A stretch of DNA of 57,292 bases from Gemmatimonadota bacterium (GCA_028287185.1 JAQBQD010000142.1:1-57292), one strand, 5' to 3'. Positions 1 through 8,532 are shown, counted from the first letter of the stretch. Notes: generated by a model not told the origin, from the letters alone. Numbers and translations are program-made.

Positions 1-15
1 CTGCCGGCGGCGCGC

Positions 16-534
16 ATGGCCCGCTTCGCCGCCGTGGCCGCCGCCCTCGCGCTGGCGCCGGCCGCGTGCGGCAAGGATGCGCCCCCGGCGAAGAACGCGC
101 CGCCCGCGCCGGTGGTGGTCCGCGCCGACCAGGGCGCGATCCTGAAGGGCGTCGCCGGCCGCGGCATCTTCGACCAGTGCACGCGCGACCGGCCGGCCAA
201 CGTGCAGGGCTTCTGGGACCCGTCGCCCCAGGACGTGAAGCGGCTGGAGGAGGACCTGGCCACCTACCTGCGCACGCACAAGCTGCCCGACTCGTCACAG
301 CCCGTGCAGCAGTCGTGGCGCCAGTACGCCGGCTTCGTCCGATGGGGCCGCAAGCTCATCTACGTCAACGCGTTCCCCGGCCCGCTGTATCCCGGCGACT
401 ACTGGAAGCGCGAAGCCGAGGAGGTCTGCGCCGGCGGCCCCGCCTACTACGGCATCGTCTACGACCCCGACGCGCGCACCTTCGGCGAGATGAAGTTCAA
501 TCCCGGGACGAAGGACTGGTCGAAGAAGCGGTAG
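16..534 (+). CDS. putative lipoprotein of unknown function (chromosomal flank)
   Basis: A 172-aa protein with an N-terminal hydrophobic stretch ending in a lipobox-like A-P-A-A-C-G at about residues 14-19, so it is probably exported and lipid-anchored. The rest is soluble, with many aromatic residues and several cysteines (DQCTRD, EEVCAGG). I do not recognise the family. It lies just outside the left att repeat, so it belongs to the host chromosome rather than the element. The window starts only 15 bases upstream, so an earlier start cannot be excluded. Confidence 0.7.
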   Translation: MARFAAVAAALALAPAACGKDAPPAKNAPPAPVVVRADQGAILKGVAGRGIFDQCTRDRPANVQGFWDPSPQDVKRLEEDLATYLRTHKLPDSSQPVQQSWRQYAGFVRWGRKLIYVNAFPGPLYPGDYWKREAEEVCAGGPAYYGIVYDPDARTFGEMKFNPGTKDWSKKR

Positions 535-831
535 AGAAACGCAGGCGGCGCGCAGGATCTCGACGCCCGCGCTTTCCGACGGTCCCATCGACGGGTTGAG
601 CCGCGCCCCGTCCCCGCCTCGCACCACTCCCGACTCTCCGCCCGTGCCGGGAGTGGGTTGGTTGGACGCCGGAATCCTTCGCGGCACTGCGCCCCGTGCG
701 TGCCGCGTGGAGCTCGAACACGGCGCGGAGCCGGGCTCCGCGGGGAGGCTTCGCGCAGTCGTTGCCTCGGATTCAGTGGGGGAATCCTAAGTGCAGAATC
801 CATGAGGACTTACATACCGGCGGAACCGCCA
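535..831. other. chromosomal intergenic region left of attL
   Basis: About 300 bases between the lipoprotein gene and the left att repeat. I see no convincing gene, tRNA or strong terminator here. It is the left chromosomal junction of the ICE. Confidence 0.5.
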
Positions 832-854
832 ACTGTCAGTTGCAACTGTCAGTT
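832..854. repeat. attL: candidate attL direct repeat
   Basis: The 23 bases consist of two copies of an actgtcagtt unit separated by gca. Each unit with its preceding a (aactg-t-cagtt) is a perfect 5-bp inverted repeat around one base. The block matches 47989-48010 except for one missing base, and ends 3 bases before the integrase stop codon, the usual place for a tyrosine-recombinase attachment site. The exact crossover cannot be read from the sequence. Confidence 0.65.
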
Positions 855-857
855 CGT

Positions 858-2165
858 TCAAGCTGCCCGCGGCAGCTCTTCCATCGGGCCAGGAGGCGGC
901 GCCGTAGATGCCGGAGCGCCACCTTCTAGCACCGCCACCGCGTCGAACAGCGCGGGCAAGTCCACATACTCGTACACTCTCGTGATTGTTCCATACGTCG
1001 TTCCGGCTAACTCTTCCTGCACAGGCGCCGGGAGCGCACGGAACTTCGGATCACGGATTCCCGCGCGTTTCTCCCCGTGGTAGCCGAGCCGCGGGATGTT
1101 GATTCCGTTCTCCTTCTTCGTCTGCCGCATCCAGTGGTGCATGCACGGACGGGATACCGGCTCCGAGGGCGTCCGCTGGGCCGGGAAGAGCCACGGCGAT
1201 TCCTCCGAACCCTCTATCCGCCGCTGCTCCAGCACTCGCTTTAGAGCCGCGAGGGCTCGAAACGAGAGCGGCGTTACCCGCGTCTTGCGTGCCTTGTCGA
1301 ACTCCCCGCGCCAGCGAACGGTGCGGGCTGCAAGATCAACGTCCGACACCTGCAACTGACGGACGCTGTTCATCCGGCGCCGCGTCTCGCGGCAAAGCTC
1401 CATCACTTCGGCCATACGCCAATTGACTGCCTTTTCCACCAGCAACTCGTGGAGTTCCTTCGTCATCTCCGGGCGTACCGGAGTGTCTTCACGGGGCGGC
1501 GGGAAGCCCTCCCACGGGTCGCGGAGCAGCAGGACAGTACCGTCGTCCCGCTCCACCTTCGCCCATGCGAACACCGAACGCAGGAACCGATAGTCATTTA
1601 AAATGGTTTGCTTCCGCACCTTCTTCGGGAACTCGGGAATCAACCCTTGTTCTCGTGCCTTTAGGAAGGCGTTGTAACGCACCCGCCCCAAGTCTGTCTG
1701 CGGACGGCCGTTCGCACCGATCCTCTCTACCACCGCGTTTGCACCGAAGTAGTTGAGGAACATCCGGGCCGTAGTCTTGTTTTGGCGCTGCGTATCGGGG
1801 GCCTTGATCGCCAGCGCCTCACTGAGGTACAGCGTCAAGAGGCGCTTGAGGGTGAGCGGGCCGTTGAACTTAGGAGCGGCGGCCCCAGGCCCCATCTCCC
1901 CGAACCGCTCCGCGGTTTCCTCCGCTTTCTTCATTGCCGCGGAATACGTGGTGATCCCCGACGCGGAGAGCGACAACCGCTGCCGCTTTTTCTGCTGGAG
2001 CTTCGTCCGTGGATCGACCACCGGCAAACCCTGATTGTCAAATACGGGCTCTTGCCATTCAAGGTAGAGCCGGCCGTCTGCTTCCTCGTAGGCGCGCACG
2101 CGGTTCGTGCCCTTCTTCCCCGCGATGTAGCTCCACGCCTGCTGCTTCTTTCTCGTTTGCGCCAT
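858..2165 (-). CDS. int: tyrosine recombinase / ICE integrase
   Basis: A 435-aa site-specific recombinase that should excise and integrate the element at the att repeats. The N-terminal third carries an SAM-like DNA-binding region; the C-terminal half has the catalytic fold with box-I arginine in RETRRRMNSVRQLQVSDVD, the beta-hairpin lysine in DKARKTRVTPL, a box II version HGEKRAG, and the nucleophile tyrosine in TRVYEYVD. Box II has lysine where HxxR is usual (an arginine follows), and the usual GH/GW before the tyrosine is GTT, so it is a divergent member. The ATG at 2165 is chosen because it follows the xis stop by four bases. The last codons form a 7-bp hairpin (861-877) without a T-run, so termination may be weak. 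Confidence 0.85.
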   Translation of the reverse strand: MAQTRKKQQAWSYIAGKKGTNRVRAYEEADGRLYLEWQEPVFDNQGLPVVDPRTKLQQKKRQRLSLSASGITTYSAAMKKAEETAERFGEMGPGAAAPKFNGPLTLKRLLTLYLSEALAIKAPDTQRQNKTTARMFLNYFGANAVVERIGANGRPQTDLGRVRYNAFLKAREQGLIPEFPKKVRKQTILNDYRFLRSVFAWAKVERDDGTVLLLRDPWEGFPPPREDTPVRPEMTKELHELLVEKAVNWRMAEVMELCRETRRRMNSVRQLQVSDVDLAARTVRWRGEFDKARKTRVTPLSFRALAALKRVLEQRRIEGSEESPWLFPAQRTPSEPVSRPCMHHWMRQTKKENGINIPRLGYHGEKRAGIRDPKFRALPAPVQEELAGTTYGTITRVYEYVDLPALFDAVAVLEGGAPASTAPPPGPMEELPRAA

Positions 2166-2169
2166 GTCG

Positions 2170-2550
2170 TTAGTCCCCCCGTACGACGGCGCGCGCAACC
2201 TGCATCCGTAAATTTACAGGCTCCGTATTGCTCCCCGCAAGTGTTTTGTTTTCTGCATTATAACCGGTTTTCTTAGGCAAATCGGCTGCATTAAATTCCG
2301 GGTTTCTTTGCGTCCCGAGTTGCCGGACCTTGCCCGTGCGCCAAAGCCGACGGAGGTGGCTACGGGAGAAGCCGGTCAGCTCGACCGCCTCGTCCAAGCT
2401 GATCGTTCCCGTCTCGCACCGCTGCCGCTCGCTCTCGATCTCCGACGCACACTGCTCCAGTACCGCCGCCTGATGGTCGGCGCCGTACTTCCTGAGTGTC
2501 GCTGCATGCTCGCGCCAGTGCTTCGCCAGCTCGTCCTTGTCGTAGCGCAT
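2170..2550 (-). CDS. xis: small HTH protein, probable excisionase/directionality factor
   Basis: A 126-aa protein with a helical, charged N-terminal half and a helix-turn-helix segment (TISLDEAVELTGFSRSHLRRLWRTGKV, about residues 48-74) like MerR/AlpA/Xis-type excisionase domains. It sits directly upstream of int with a 4-base gap, so the two are co-transcribed. That position and domain suggest a recombination directionality factor, though a plain transcription regulator is possible. The start at 2550 gives MRYDKDELAKHW; the frame remains open further upstream to 2631. A copy of the ICE palindrome lies about 80 bases upstream. Confidence 0.6.
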   Translation of the reverse strand: MRYDKDELAKHWREHAATLRKYGADHQAAVLEQCASEIESERQRCETGTISLDEAVELTGFSRSHLRRLWRTGKVRQLGTQRNPEFNAADLPKKTGYNAENKTLAGSNTEPVNLRMQVARAVVRGD

Positions 2551-2627
2551 AAGTGGGCGTGATCCGGGCTTCGGGAGGCGGGGGCCTCCAGGTGGATGGG
2601 AGGGTGCCTGTCGTTGCCTCCGATTCC

Positions 2628-2645
2628 GCATTCTGGCCGGAATAT
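2628..2645. repeat. ICE palindrome copy 1
   Basis: Reads GCATTCTGGCCGGAATAT, a one-mismatch copy of the interspersed palindrome; intergenic, about 80 bases upstream of xis. Confidence 0.75.
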
Positions 2646-3052
2646 CCGACGATGTACTCGCCGGAGGCTGCTCGTAGCGTCGGATGTGTTCTTTCAGTTA
2701 GAACGGATAAGCGTATCAAAAGTTTATACATCTGCCGCAGATACCGTTTCGCGCCACGTCTGAGCTTACGGAGAAGTTAATGCGAACTCAGAGTGTGGAT
2801 TTCGGACGGACACGGCAGGTGCCTGAGAAACATTCCCCGTTACATCAATCCAAGCTGGGCCTCGTAGCGATACCACTAGGTTCGGGACAGGGCGTCCGTT
2901 AGTTGTGAGGCGAGGAACGTGCGGAAGGGGACAAATGCACGGTGGCAACGACAGGTAGCGTCATGGCGACTGTGGCGACCAGTGAGGTGCCGACTGGCCC
3001 CCGCAGGGGACAAGTGGCTGTCACCTAGAAGGATCATTCCTGCAACGCAGAT

Positions 3053-3077
3053 AGGGGGACGCGGCGCGCGTCCCCCT
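3053..3077. terminator. 11-bp perfect hairpin, terminator-like
   Basis: Arms agggggacgcg and cgcgtccccct are perfectly complementary around a 3-nt loop. No T-run follows on either strand, so it may be a factor-assisted terminator or processing hairpin. It lies downstream of the minus-strand TPR operon (last gene ends at 3257). Confidence 0.5.
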
Positions 3078-3256
3078 GTGTAGCGTCTCCCCAAACGATG
3101 GCCCTTCGCGGTCCTGGCCCTCACGGACGGCGCCACAGCCGTTCGCGCATCAACAGCGGACTGCTTCACCGGCAACGTTCCCGCACGAAGTCCGTCCGGT
3201 CGTTATGGCACGAGACGCGCGGCCCGGGAGCCATGCCCGCGTTCCCGCTGCGCAGC

Positions 3257-3655
3257 CTACTCTGCGGGAACGACCCCGAACGTCCTTGCGAGCGCCTGCG
3301 GCGACGCGCCTCGCGAGTCGATCAGCAGCTCGGACGGGGTTGACTCCACCTGCCACTGTTCGGCTGCCGTCGCCGCCAGCCAGCCGGCGAACACCCGCTG
3401 TTCCTCAGCGATCCAGGTCCGATGTGCGTCCGTGTCGCCGTAGTGGTCCCGAACCCGCTGCGTGCCCCCCTCGGTAGAGTGTCCGACCGCGAGAACGACT
3501 TCGTGAGCCCAGCGGTAGAATCCCCGCTCCTCATCTGGAATCCGTGCGAGAGCCGCGAGCAGCGACTTAACGCTTTGGGCGGAGAGCAGTGACCGGAGGC
3601 CGGTCTCCAGCTCCTCCGGAGTGAAGAGATCGAGGTCTGTCTTCGTGGCGATCAT
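3257..3655 (-). CDS. small protein of unknown function in the TPR operon
   Basis: A 132-aa acidic, mostly helical, soluble protein (start at MIATKTDLDLF). It contains many tryptophans and a conserved-looking stretch (RGFYRWAHEVVLAVG). No family is recognised and no signal peptide or membrane segment is seen. It follows the 442-aa TPR gene by 40 bases on the same strand, so it is probably the last gene of that operon. An upstream start at 3742 would overlap the TPR gene; I prefer 3655. Confidence 0.55.
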   Translation of the reverse strand: MIATKTDLDLFTPEELETGLRSLLSAQSVKSLLAALARIPDEERGFYRWAHEVVLAVGHSTEGGTQRVRDHYGDTDAHRTWIAEEQRVFAGWLAATAAEQWQVESTPSELLIDSRGASPQALARTFGVVPAE

Positions 3656-3695
3656 GGATGCGCTTGGATGGGGTTCGCGTTGGAAGGGCACCGCT

Positions 3696-5024
3696 TTACG
3701 CGAGTGCGTGCGGATCGTCAGGAACGTCTTCGGAAGCGGCAACCCTGAACGCCTGGATCAAGCTCCGCACGTCGAAGTTCGGATCCCAGGGTTCCGCCTC
3801 GTCGTCATCGTTCCAGTCGGCTACCAGTCCGCTTCTGAGATGGGCAAGGTCAGGAAAGAATCTGTCCAAGTCTTCCGCGCCGGCGTTGTCAGGCATGGCT
3901 GCGAGAAGCACCATGCGGCTTGCCATCGTCAGCCCCAGCTTGTCGTTCGCGGAGGCCGCCAGGCTGATGATGGAAAAGCCGGCCTGCTGGGCTCGTATCC
4001 AATCCTTCCTCGTGGCCGCAGCTTTCCCAAGTTGGAGCACTGCGTGGATCTCCACCTCGGGTGATACGGAGCCGAGTTGCCGCCAGGTAGCATTCCACCC
4101 GGCCTCGTAGTTCCACGTTCGACCGAGCGCAGCCGCGCAGCGTGTCAGCATCGCGGTGGCGGCCAGCCGCTCGTCCCGGTTCACATTCGGTGCTTCCGCC
4201 AGCGTGACCAACATCCCGTAGGCGGCGCGGAACTGTCCCTCGGCCACCCACTGCTCGGCGACCTGCAGACCCATCGCGGCGAGGAGGGGACTTCGCGTGC
4301 CAAACGCCTCAATGGCCGCGTGGAAGTGGCCCAGCGCCTCGTCCGGCCAACCCAGCCGGTGGCGCAATAGCCCAAGCGCGACAAGGGCTTCCCCCTCGTG
4401 GTCGCGGCACTTGCCGCGGCGTGCAACCCACCGTGCGAGGGTTAGCAATCGCGCGGCGAGCGCGTGCTGATCCTCTTCTCCTGCCAGCTCCCCCATCTGG
4501 AACAAAGCCCCTGAGAGCGCCGCATGATCGCGTTGCTGCCGTGCGGCCCGCGCGGCCCACAGAAACCATCTCCATGCGGTCTCTCGGTCTCCAGTCCTGG
4601 CAAAGAGCCGCCCCATATCGACGTCGTTCAACGGCTCGCCTGGGTCGATACAGCACGCCAGATGAAGGAATGCGCGCGCCGTCCAACAGGCACCGTGCCG
4701 CTCCAGTCGTTCCGCCGCCGCGCAGCACTCGGACATCGCTTCGGCGCGGGTGTCCTCATTGAGCGGGCACCGCACGAACATCTTCAAACAGCTCACCGCG
4801 TCGAAGAGTTGAAGGCACTCACGGAACCCGCGGCGCTGGATGGGACCGGGTTCTTCACCCCGCACCCACTGGTGCCCCGCCGCGAGCACGGCACCGAGGG
4901 TGGCCGCGGCCGGGTTGAGATCGGTTGCCGCAAGGTCCGCGCGGACGGCGGCGATCCACGAAGCGCGGTCATTCGGATGGACGAAGTCGGGACGTCCTCC
5001 AGGAAGCAGTCGGAGTGGTCTCAT
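3696..5024 (-). CDS. tetratricopeptide-repeat protein, possible regulator
   Basis: A 442-aa soluble protein made of degenerate helix-turn-helix pairs of TPR type (for example ARAFLHLACCIDPGEPLND and ETAWRWFLWAARAARQQRD), covering roughly residues 110-370. There is no signal peptide, kinase or HTH domain that I can see. It begins inside the stop of the upstream TPR gene (ATGA at 5021-5024), so translation is coupled. Together with the 365-aa gene upstream and the third TPR gene at 7003 it forms a small TPR family around the structured array. TPR proteins of ICEs and phages can act as peptide-responsive regulators (RRNPP group), but that role is inference here. Confidence 0.7.
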   Translation of the reverse strand: MRPLRLLPGGRPDFVHPNDRASWIAAVRADLAATDLNPAAATLGAVLAAGHQWVRGEEPGPIQRRGFRECLQLFDAVSCLKMFVRCPLNEDTRAEAMSECCAAAERLERHGACWTARAFLHLACCIDPGEPLNDVDMGRLFARTGDRETAWRWFLWAARAARQQRDHAALSGALFQMGELAGEEDQHALAARLLTLARWVARRGKCRDHEGEALVALGLLRHRLGWPDEALGHFHAAIEAFGTRSPLLAAMGLQVAEQWVAEGQFRAAYGMLVTLAEAPNVNRDERLAATAMLTRCAAALGRTWNYEAGWNATWRQLGSVSPEVEIHAVLQLGKAAATRKDWIRAQQAGFSIISLAASANDKLGLTMASRMVLLAAMPDNAGAEDLDRFFPDLAHLRSGLVADWNDDDEAEPWDPNFDVRSLIQAFRVAASEDVPDDPHALA

Positions 5025-6118
5025 AGGAGAGAGGTGGTGGCGAAGAACCGGACGACCCGCTCTTCCCGCCGGCGGTCGCCAGCCTGCTTCGCAGCCGTGA
5101 GAAGGTCGTTGGCTACGTCTTGAGCCAAGCGCCGGTCTACGACCTGGCGGCGATTCACCCATGCGCGAGACCAGCTCCACGTGAACTGGACGCGCTCCCC
5201 GGTCATGGCGTACACCCGGCCGAGCAGCGCCCACTTTGCAGGGACAAGGGGGTGGCCGGCCGGTAATACTGGCATGGATACGACGACGGCCAACGCCCGT
5301 TTCGCCTCGCCGCGATCCAGCAGAGAGCGCGCGGAGTGGACCAGGACGAAGGGGACGAGATCGTGTTCGACGGGCCCGAGCGCACGCAGGACCCTAACCG
5401 TCAGCAGGTCGGCCTTCTGCGCATCGCCCTGAGCCAGTGCGCACCGGAACAGCACGTAGAGAGCTTCGCCTCGCGCCGTCCCGCACGCGCAGCGGCGGCT
5501 CGCACGGAGGGCTATCCTCGCTTGCCGTTCCGCCTCGGCCTCGTGGCCGGCGTCCAACAGCGTGCGTGCGAGCCCTGCGGCTGCCCGGGCGTAGACCACG
5601 CGCTCCCCTGCGCGGCGCGCGATGCCGATGGCGTACCGCAACCACGTCTCCGCGCGTGCGAACTGCCCGACCGCGGCGGCCCCCAGCCCGACGTGAAGCG
5701 GACCCCATGGATCGGCGGGATCGGCCGCTGCTGCGGCTTCGTGGAAGGCAACTGCGGTTTTGGGAAGGTTCCGGACTGCTGCCCATTGGGCGACGTCGGA
5801 GCATGCCACGGCGATACCAGTACCAGTCACCGACTCCGGAAGCTCCAACATTGCTGCAATAGTGTTCAGCCGGGCCGCTAGGTCGGCGTCGTTGACTACT
5901 TCCGCGATGAAGCGCTGGCGCGTGGCGCTCGCGCCTACGTGGAAGAGGCTTGGCCGTGCATCAGGCCCCGTCTTCCCCCACAAGCTCACGTCCACGACGG
6001 ACAACCAGAGGACCACACCAAGGCGGGAAGGATTCTCCATCAGAACTTCGCTTGCCTCAAGCTTCTCTGATGGCGAGCTGCGCAGAGTAGGGGGAATGCA
6101 CCAGCGGCGTGATGCCAT
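5021..6118 (-). CDS. tetratricopeptide-repeat protein, first gene of the operon
   Basis: A 365-aa protein with repeated 34-residue helical hairpins rich in A, L and G (for example LHVGLGAAAVGQFARAETWLRY, RAAAGLARTLLDAGHEAEA). No catalytic motif, signal peptide or DNA-binding domain is visible. The ATG at 6118 has an AGGG 7 bases upstream; an internal ATG at 6040 (MENPSRLGVV) is an alternative. The gene reads away from the four-copy array at 6207-6708, which lies in its upstream region, and its stop overlaps the start of the next TPR gene. Confidence 0.7.
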   Translation of the reverse strand: MASRRWCIPPTLRSSPSEKLEASEVLMENPSRLGVVLWLSVVDVSLWGKTGPDARPSLFHVGASATRQRFIAEVVNDADLAARLNTIAAMLELPESVTGTGIAVACSDVAQWAAVRNLPKTAVAFHEAAAAADPADPWGPLHVGLGAAAVGQFARAETWLRYAIGIARRAGERVVYARAAAGLARTLLDAGHEAEAERQARIALRASRRCACGTARGEALYVLFRCALAQGDAQKADLLTVRVLRALGPVEHDLVPFVLVHSARSLLDRGEAKRALAVVVSMPVLPAGHPLVPAKWALLGRVYAMTGERVQFTWSWSRAWVNRRQVVDRRLAQDVANDLLTAAKQAGDRRREERVVRFFATTSLL

Positions 6119-6167
6119 CTCTTAACCCTATGGTGTTCCGGCAGATGGGCCATTGCAGAGCAACATG

Positions 6168-6185
6168 GCATTCCGACCGGAATAC
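6168..6185. repeat. ICE palindrome copy 2
   Basis: Reads GCATTCCGACCGGAATAC; it lies between the TPR operon start and the structured array. Confidence 0.85.
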
Positions 6186-6206
6186 CATGATCGCTGTACG
6201 GGAAAA

Positions 6207-6295
6207 GGGCACCCGGCCCTGGTGTGTGTGTAAGGCGTAGCTATTCGGCCACGTTGCCGTGACTGTCAAAGCCGATCCTTCAGCACCGGATGCCC
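6207..6295 (+). ncRNA. structured array unit R1
   Basis: First of four tandem units with period 132-141 bases. The ends pair: GGCA-c-CCGG at the 5' side with CCGG-a-TGCC at the 3' side. Inside, AAGG pairs with CCTT, TCGGC with GCCGA, and CACG-ttgc-CGTG forms a hairpin. Strand and transcription are unproven. Confidence 0.5.
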
Positions 6296-6348
6296 GCCGT
6301 CCCAATCTTCAGCCTCAGTACAACCGCTGCGCAAAATCGTCGAGGAGA

Positions 6349-6436
6349 GGCACCCGGCCCTGATGTGTCTGACAGGCGTAGCTACTCGGCCACGTCACCG
6401 TGGCTGTCTCAGCCGAGCCTCCAGCACCGGATGCCC
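6349..6436 (+). ncRNA. structured array unit R2
   Basis: Second unit. It is the most divergent copy, but its changes fall mainly in the apical loop (ttgc to tcac) and between stems; the terminal, TCGGC/GCCGA and CACG/CGTG stems are kept. Confidence 0.5.
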
Positions 6437-6487
6437 CACCCGTCCATTTACCAGCGTGAATACGCTCGCTGCGAGATCGCGAGGAGA

Positions 6488-6575
6488 GGCACCCGGCCCT
6501 GGTGTGTGTGTAAGGCGTAGCTATTCGGCCACGTTGCCGTGACTGTCAAAGCCGATCCTTCAGCACCGGATGCCC
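6488..6575 (+). ncRNA. structured array unit R3
   Basis: Third unit, essentially identical to R1 over its full length. The spacer before it (6437-6487) resembles the R1-R2 spacer (shared ccgtcc, cgctgcg and gaggaga blocks). Confidence 0.5.
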
Positions 6576-6619
6576 ACCCCCTCCAATCCCTCCCCCCTTC
6601 ACCGTCACCGCGCGGAGTA

Positions 6620-6708
6620 GGCACCCGGCCCTGGTGTGTCCCTTCAGGCGTAGCGAATCGGCCACGTTGCCGTGACGGTCAAAGCCGAGCCTTCAGCACC
6701 GGATGCCC
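6620..6708 (+). ncRNA. structured array unit R4
   Basis: Fourth unit. It differs from R1 mainly in the cccttc stretch before aggcgtag and in gaat for ctat. The terminal stem and the inner TCGGC/GCCGA and CACG/CGTG stems are kept. Confidence 0.5.
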
Positions 6709-7002
6709 CTCCGTCCCTGTCGAGCCAGCGAGCGGCGTGGAACAGAAGGTAAATGGCATATTGGGAGTGTGGAAGGGTTAGCGTCAAAGCGGCCTACGGC
6801 ACCTATGACAGTCTTTGCGAGGCCCACCAAAAGCCAGATTTCTCGGACTCTCAGCGCACCCAAAGGGACATGGGGGATAATCCCGGCCACTGCACATCTG
6901 TCTCCTTGCCCGGGCCCGTTTCACGCCATATCGTTCAGCGAGCCCAGAACTCCGCGTGCTCCGCCTGTTCCTAACATTCGTCTCATTCTTGAGTGCTACC
7001 GC

Positions 7003-8280
7003 ATGACCAAGCCCCAAAACCCACGTCGCCGTGAACGGAGGGTGTTCCGCGTCCCGCCACCGCTCGTGCAGCGGATCGACGCGCCAAAGCTATCCGGAAC
7101 GGACCTACTAGACGACGAGATTGGATCAGCTCGCCTCGTGTTTTGGCAAGCCTTCCAAGACGCCGAGCTGTGGGCGCGCGCGGAGGAGAGGAGGGGACTG
7201 TTCCATCCCGGCCGTCGTTCTGAACGGCGTCGTGAAGTGGAATGCCTCGATCCACAAACCTACGACGCTGCAAAGCCGCATCTATCGGTTCTGATTGCGC
7301 TCACCGAGCGTCCGACAAGCATCCAGGCGGACGCCGTGCGCGATGCGTGCGCCGAGCTGGCGATTTGGTTTGAGAACCGGGGACTTCTTCGCTGCGCCGT
7401 GGAGTTTGCGAAGGTCGCATCCTTCGCCGCGCCGGAGGAAGCTCCGCTCGTGGTGCGGATCGCGCGGCTGCTGCGGATGCTGGGGGAGTTCTCGCGTTCG
7501 ATTAGTTGGTTCGACTACGGCTACTACATCGCGCGGAGGAACGAGGACTGGCGAACAGCGGCGAAAGCGCTCACTGGCCTCGGGATTCTCTTCTATCAAC
7601 GGGGTAATTACCCGCGTTCGCGCCTCTATCAGCGCCGTTGCCTTAACCTGGCTCGGAAGAGGGCTCTACCGGACATGGCTGGAGAAGCGTTTCACAACCT
7701 TTTCGTCTTGGAGATGGACGCCGGAAATGTGGAACTCGCGGATTCCCACGCCACGCGGGCCCTGGCCTTGTATCCTTCCGACTCGGCCTGCCTCATACTC
7801 CTAGCGCGTGACCTGGCCCAGCGATGGACCTTGGCTGGACATTTCAAGGCATCACTACCCGTTCAGCTAGAGACATTGCAGCACGTCACCAGGGCGATTG
7901 ATCGTGTGCAGGCATGGGCAGGGGCAGGACGAGCTGCCGCAGGAGCTGGGGAGCGGGGGACCTTCGAGGAAGCGTGGCTGGAGGCCTGGCACCTCATCCA
8001 GGCGGGACTGGCAGATCCCGTGGCGAGTATTGCGCTTCTGGATCTTGCGCAGGGGGCGGTTCTTATCGGTGATCGACACCGGGCGGCATACGCGGCCCGC
8101 AAGGCGTTAGATTTCGCCCAGCAACGGGGAGAGGGGCATACCATTTTCGAGGCCGAGGCACTACTGACGGCAATTCAGAACCCTGAACCCATCCCAACGA
8201 GGCCAACAGCGCCAGCCGTGTTCACCCCCCCGACTCTCGTGTACGACGTGATTGACCGGCTCAAAGCCTGTCCGCGGTAG
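7003..8280 (+). CDS. tetratricopeptide-repeat protein, third family member
   Basis: A 425-aa protein with an N-terminal basic segment (MTKPQNPRRRERRVFRVPP), an acidic linker and a long TPR-like domain (about residues 90-390; GLGILFYQRGNYPRSRLYQRR and YAARKALDFAQQRGEG are good repeat cores). No signal peptide or enzyme motif. The start ATG at 7003 is the first after the array that fits the family; the frame is open back to 6703 but would run through array unit R4. It diverges from the other TPR genes across the array and converges on a 48-aa lipopeptide gene. Function unknown; a regulator is plausible. Confidence 0.7.
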   Translation: MTKPQNPRRRERRVFRVPPPLVQRIDAPKLSGTDLLDDEIGSARLVFWQAFQDAELWARAEERRGLFHPGRRSERRREVECLDPQTYDAAKPHLSVLIALTERPTSIQADAVRDACAELAIWFENRGLLRCAVEFAKVASFAAPEEAPLVVRIARLLRMLGEFSRSISWFDYGYYIARRNEDWRTAAKALTGLGILFYQRGNYPRSRLYQRRCLNLARKRALPDMAGEAFHNLFVLEMDAGNVELADSHATRALALYPSDSACLILLARDLAQRWTLAGHFKASLPVQLETLQHVTRAIDRVQAWAGAGRAAAGAGERGTFEEAWLEAWHLIQAGLADPVASIALLDLAQGAVLIGDRHRAAYAARKALDFAQQRGEGHTIFEAEALLTAIQNPEPIPTRPTAPAVFTPPTLVYDVIDRLKACPR

Positions 8281-8315
8281 CTGCATCGGCGCAGCTACCG
8301 CGCTTCGACCGTTGT

Positions 8316-8462
8316 TTACGAACCGCTGCCCGACCAGTTGCCGTTGTCCATCCGTGGAGAAGCCGTGGATGCCGCCGGGGCGAGAGGATTGCTGGTGGTG
8401 CAGGCACTCGCGGTAAGAGCAAGCAGAAGCGTGGCAGCGACGGCAGCGAGGCGAATTTTCAT
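8316..8462 (-). CDS. 48-aa lipopeptide precursor with signal sequence
   Basis: A short gene encoding 48 residues: a lysine-arginine start, a hydrophobic core (LAAVAATLLLALTASAC) ending in a lipobox-like cysteine at residue 21, then a small polar tail rich in S, T, A and P that ends NGNWSGSGS. A GAGGG lies about 9 bases before the ATG. It converges on the TPR gene ending at 8280. A secreted small peptide next to a TPR protein recalls peptide-signalling pairs, but an ordinary small lipoprotein is equally possible. Confidence 0.55.
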   Translation of the reverse strand: MKIRLAAVAATLLLALTASACTTSNPLAPAASTASPRMDNGNWSGSGS

Positions 8463-8532
8463 CGAGATACCCTCGTAGAGTGGGAGAGGTGGTGCGGCGG
8501 GGGGTGTCCCGCGCCGACCAACTTAACTCCCG

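Larger units (their letters stand above)
2551..3256. other. intergenic region upstream of xis-int, no gene recognised
   Basis: Seven hundred bases with palindrome copy 1 (2628-2645), a relatively AT-rich patch at 2690-2730 that may hold the xis-int promoter, and a strong hairpin at 3053-3077. Short open frames on both strands have no ribosome-binding site or protein-like composition that I trust. Confidence 0.4.

Noticed and set aside
832..860. tRNA gene as integration target
   Set aside because: No cloverleaf or CCA end is visible on either side of either att repeat.
6207..6708. Integron attC array or CRISPR array
   Set aside because: The units lack the conserved attC core ends (GTTRRRY/RYYYAAC), no integron integrase is present, repeats are far too long for CRISPR and no cas gene is seen.
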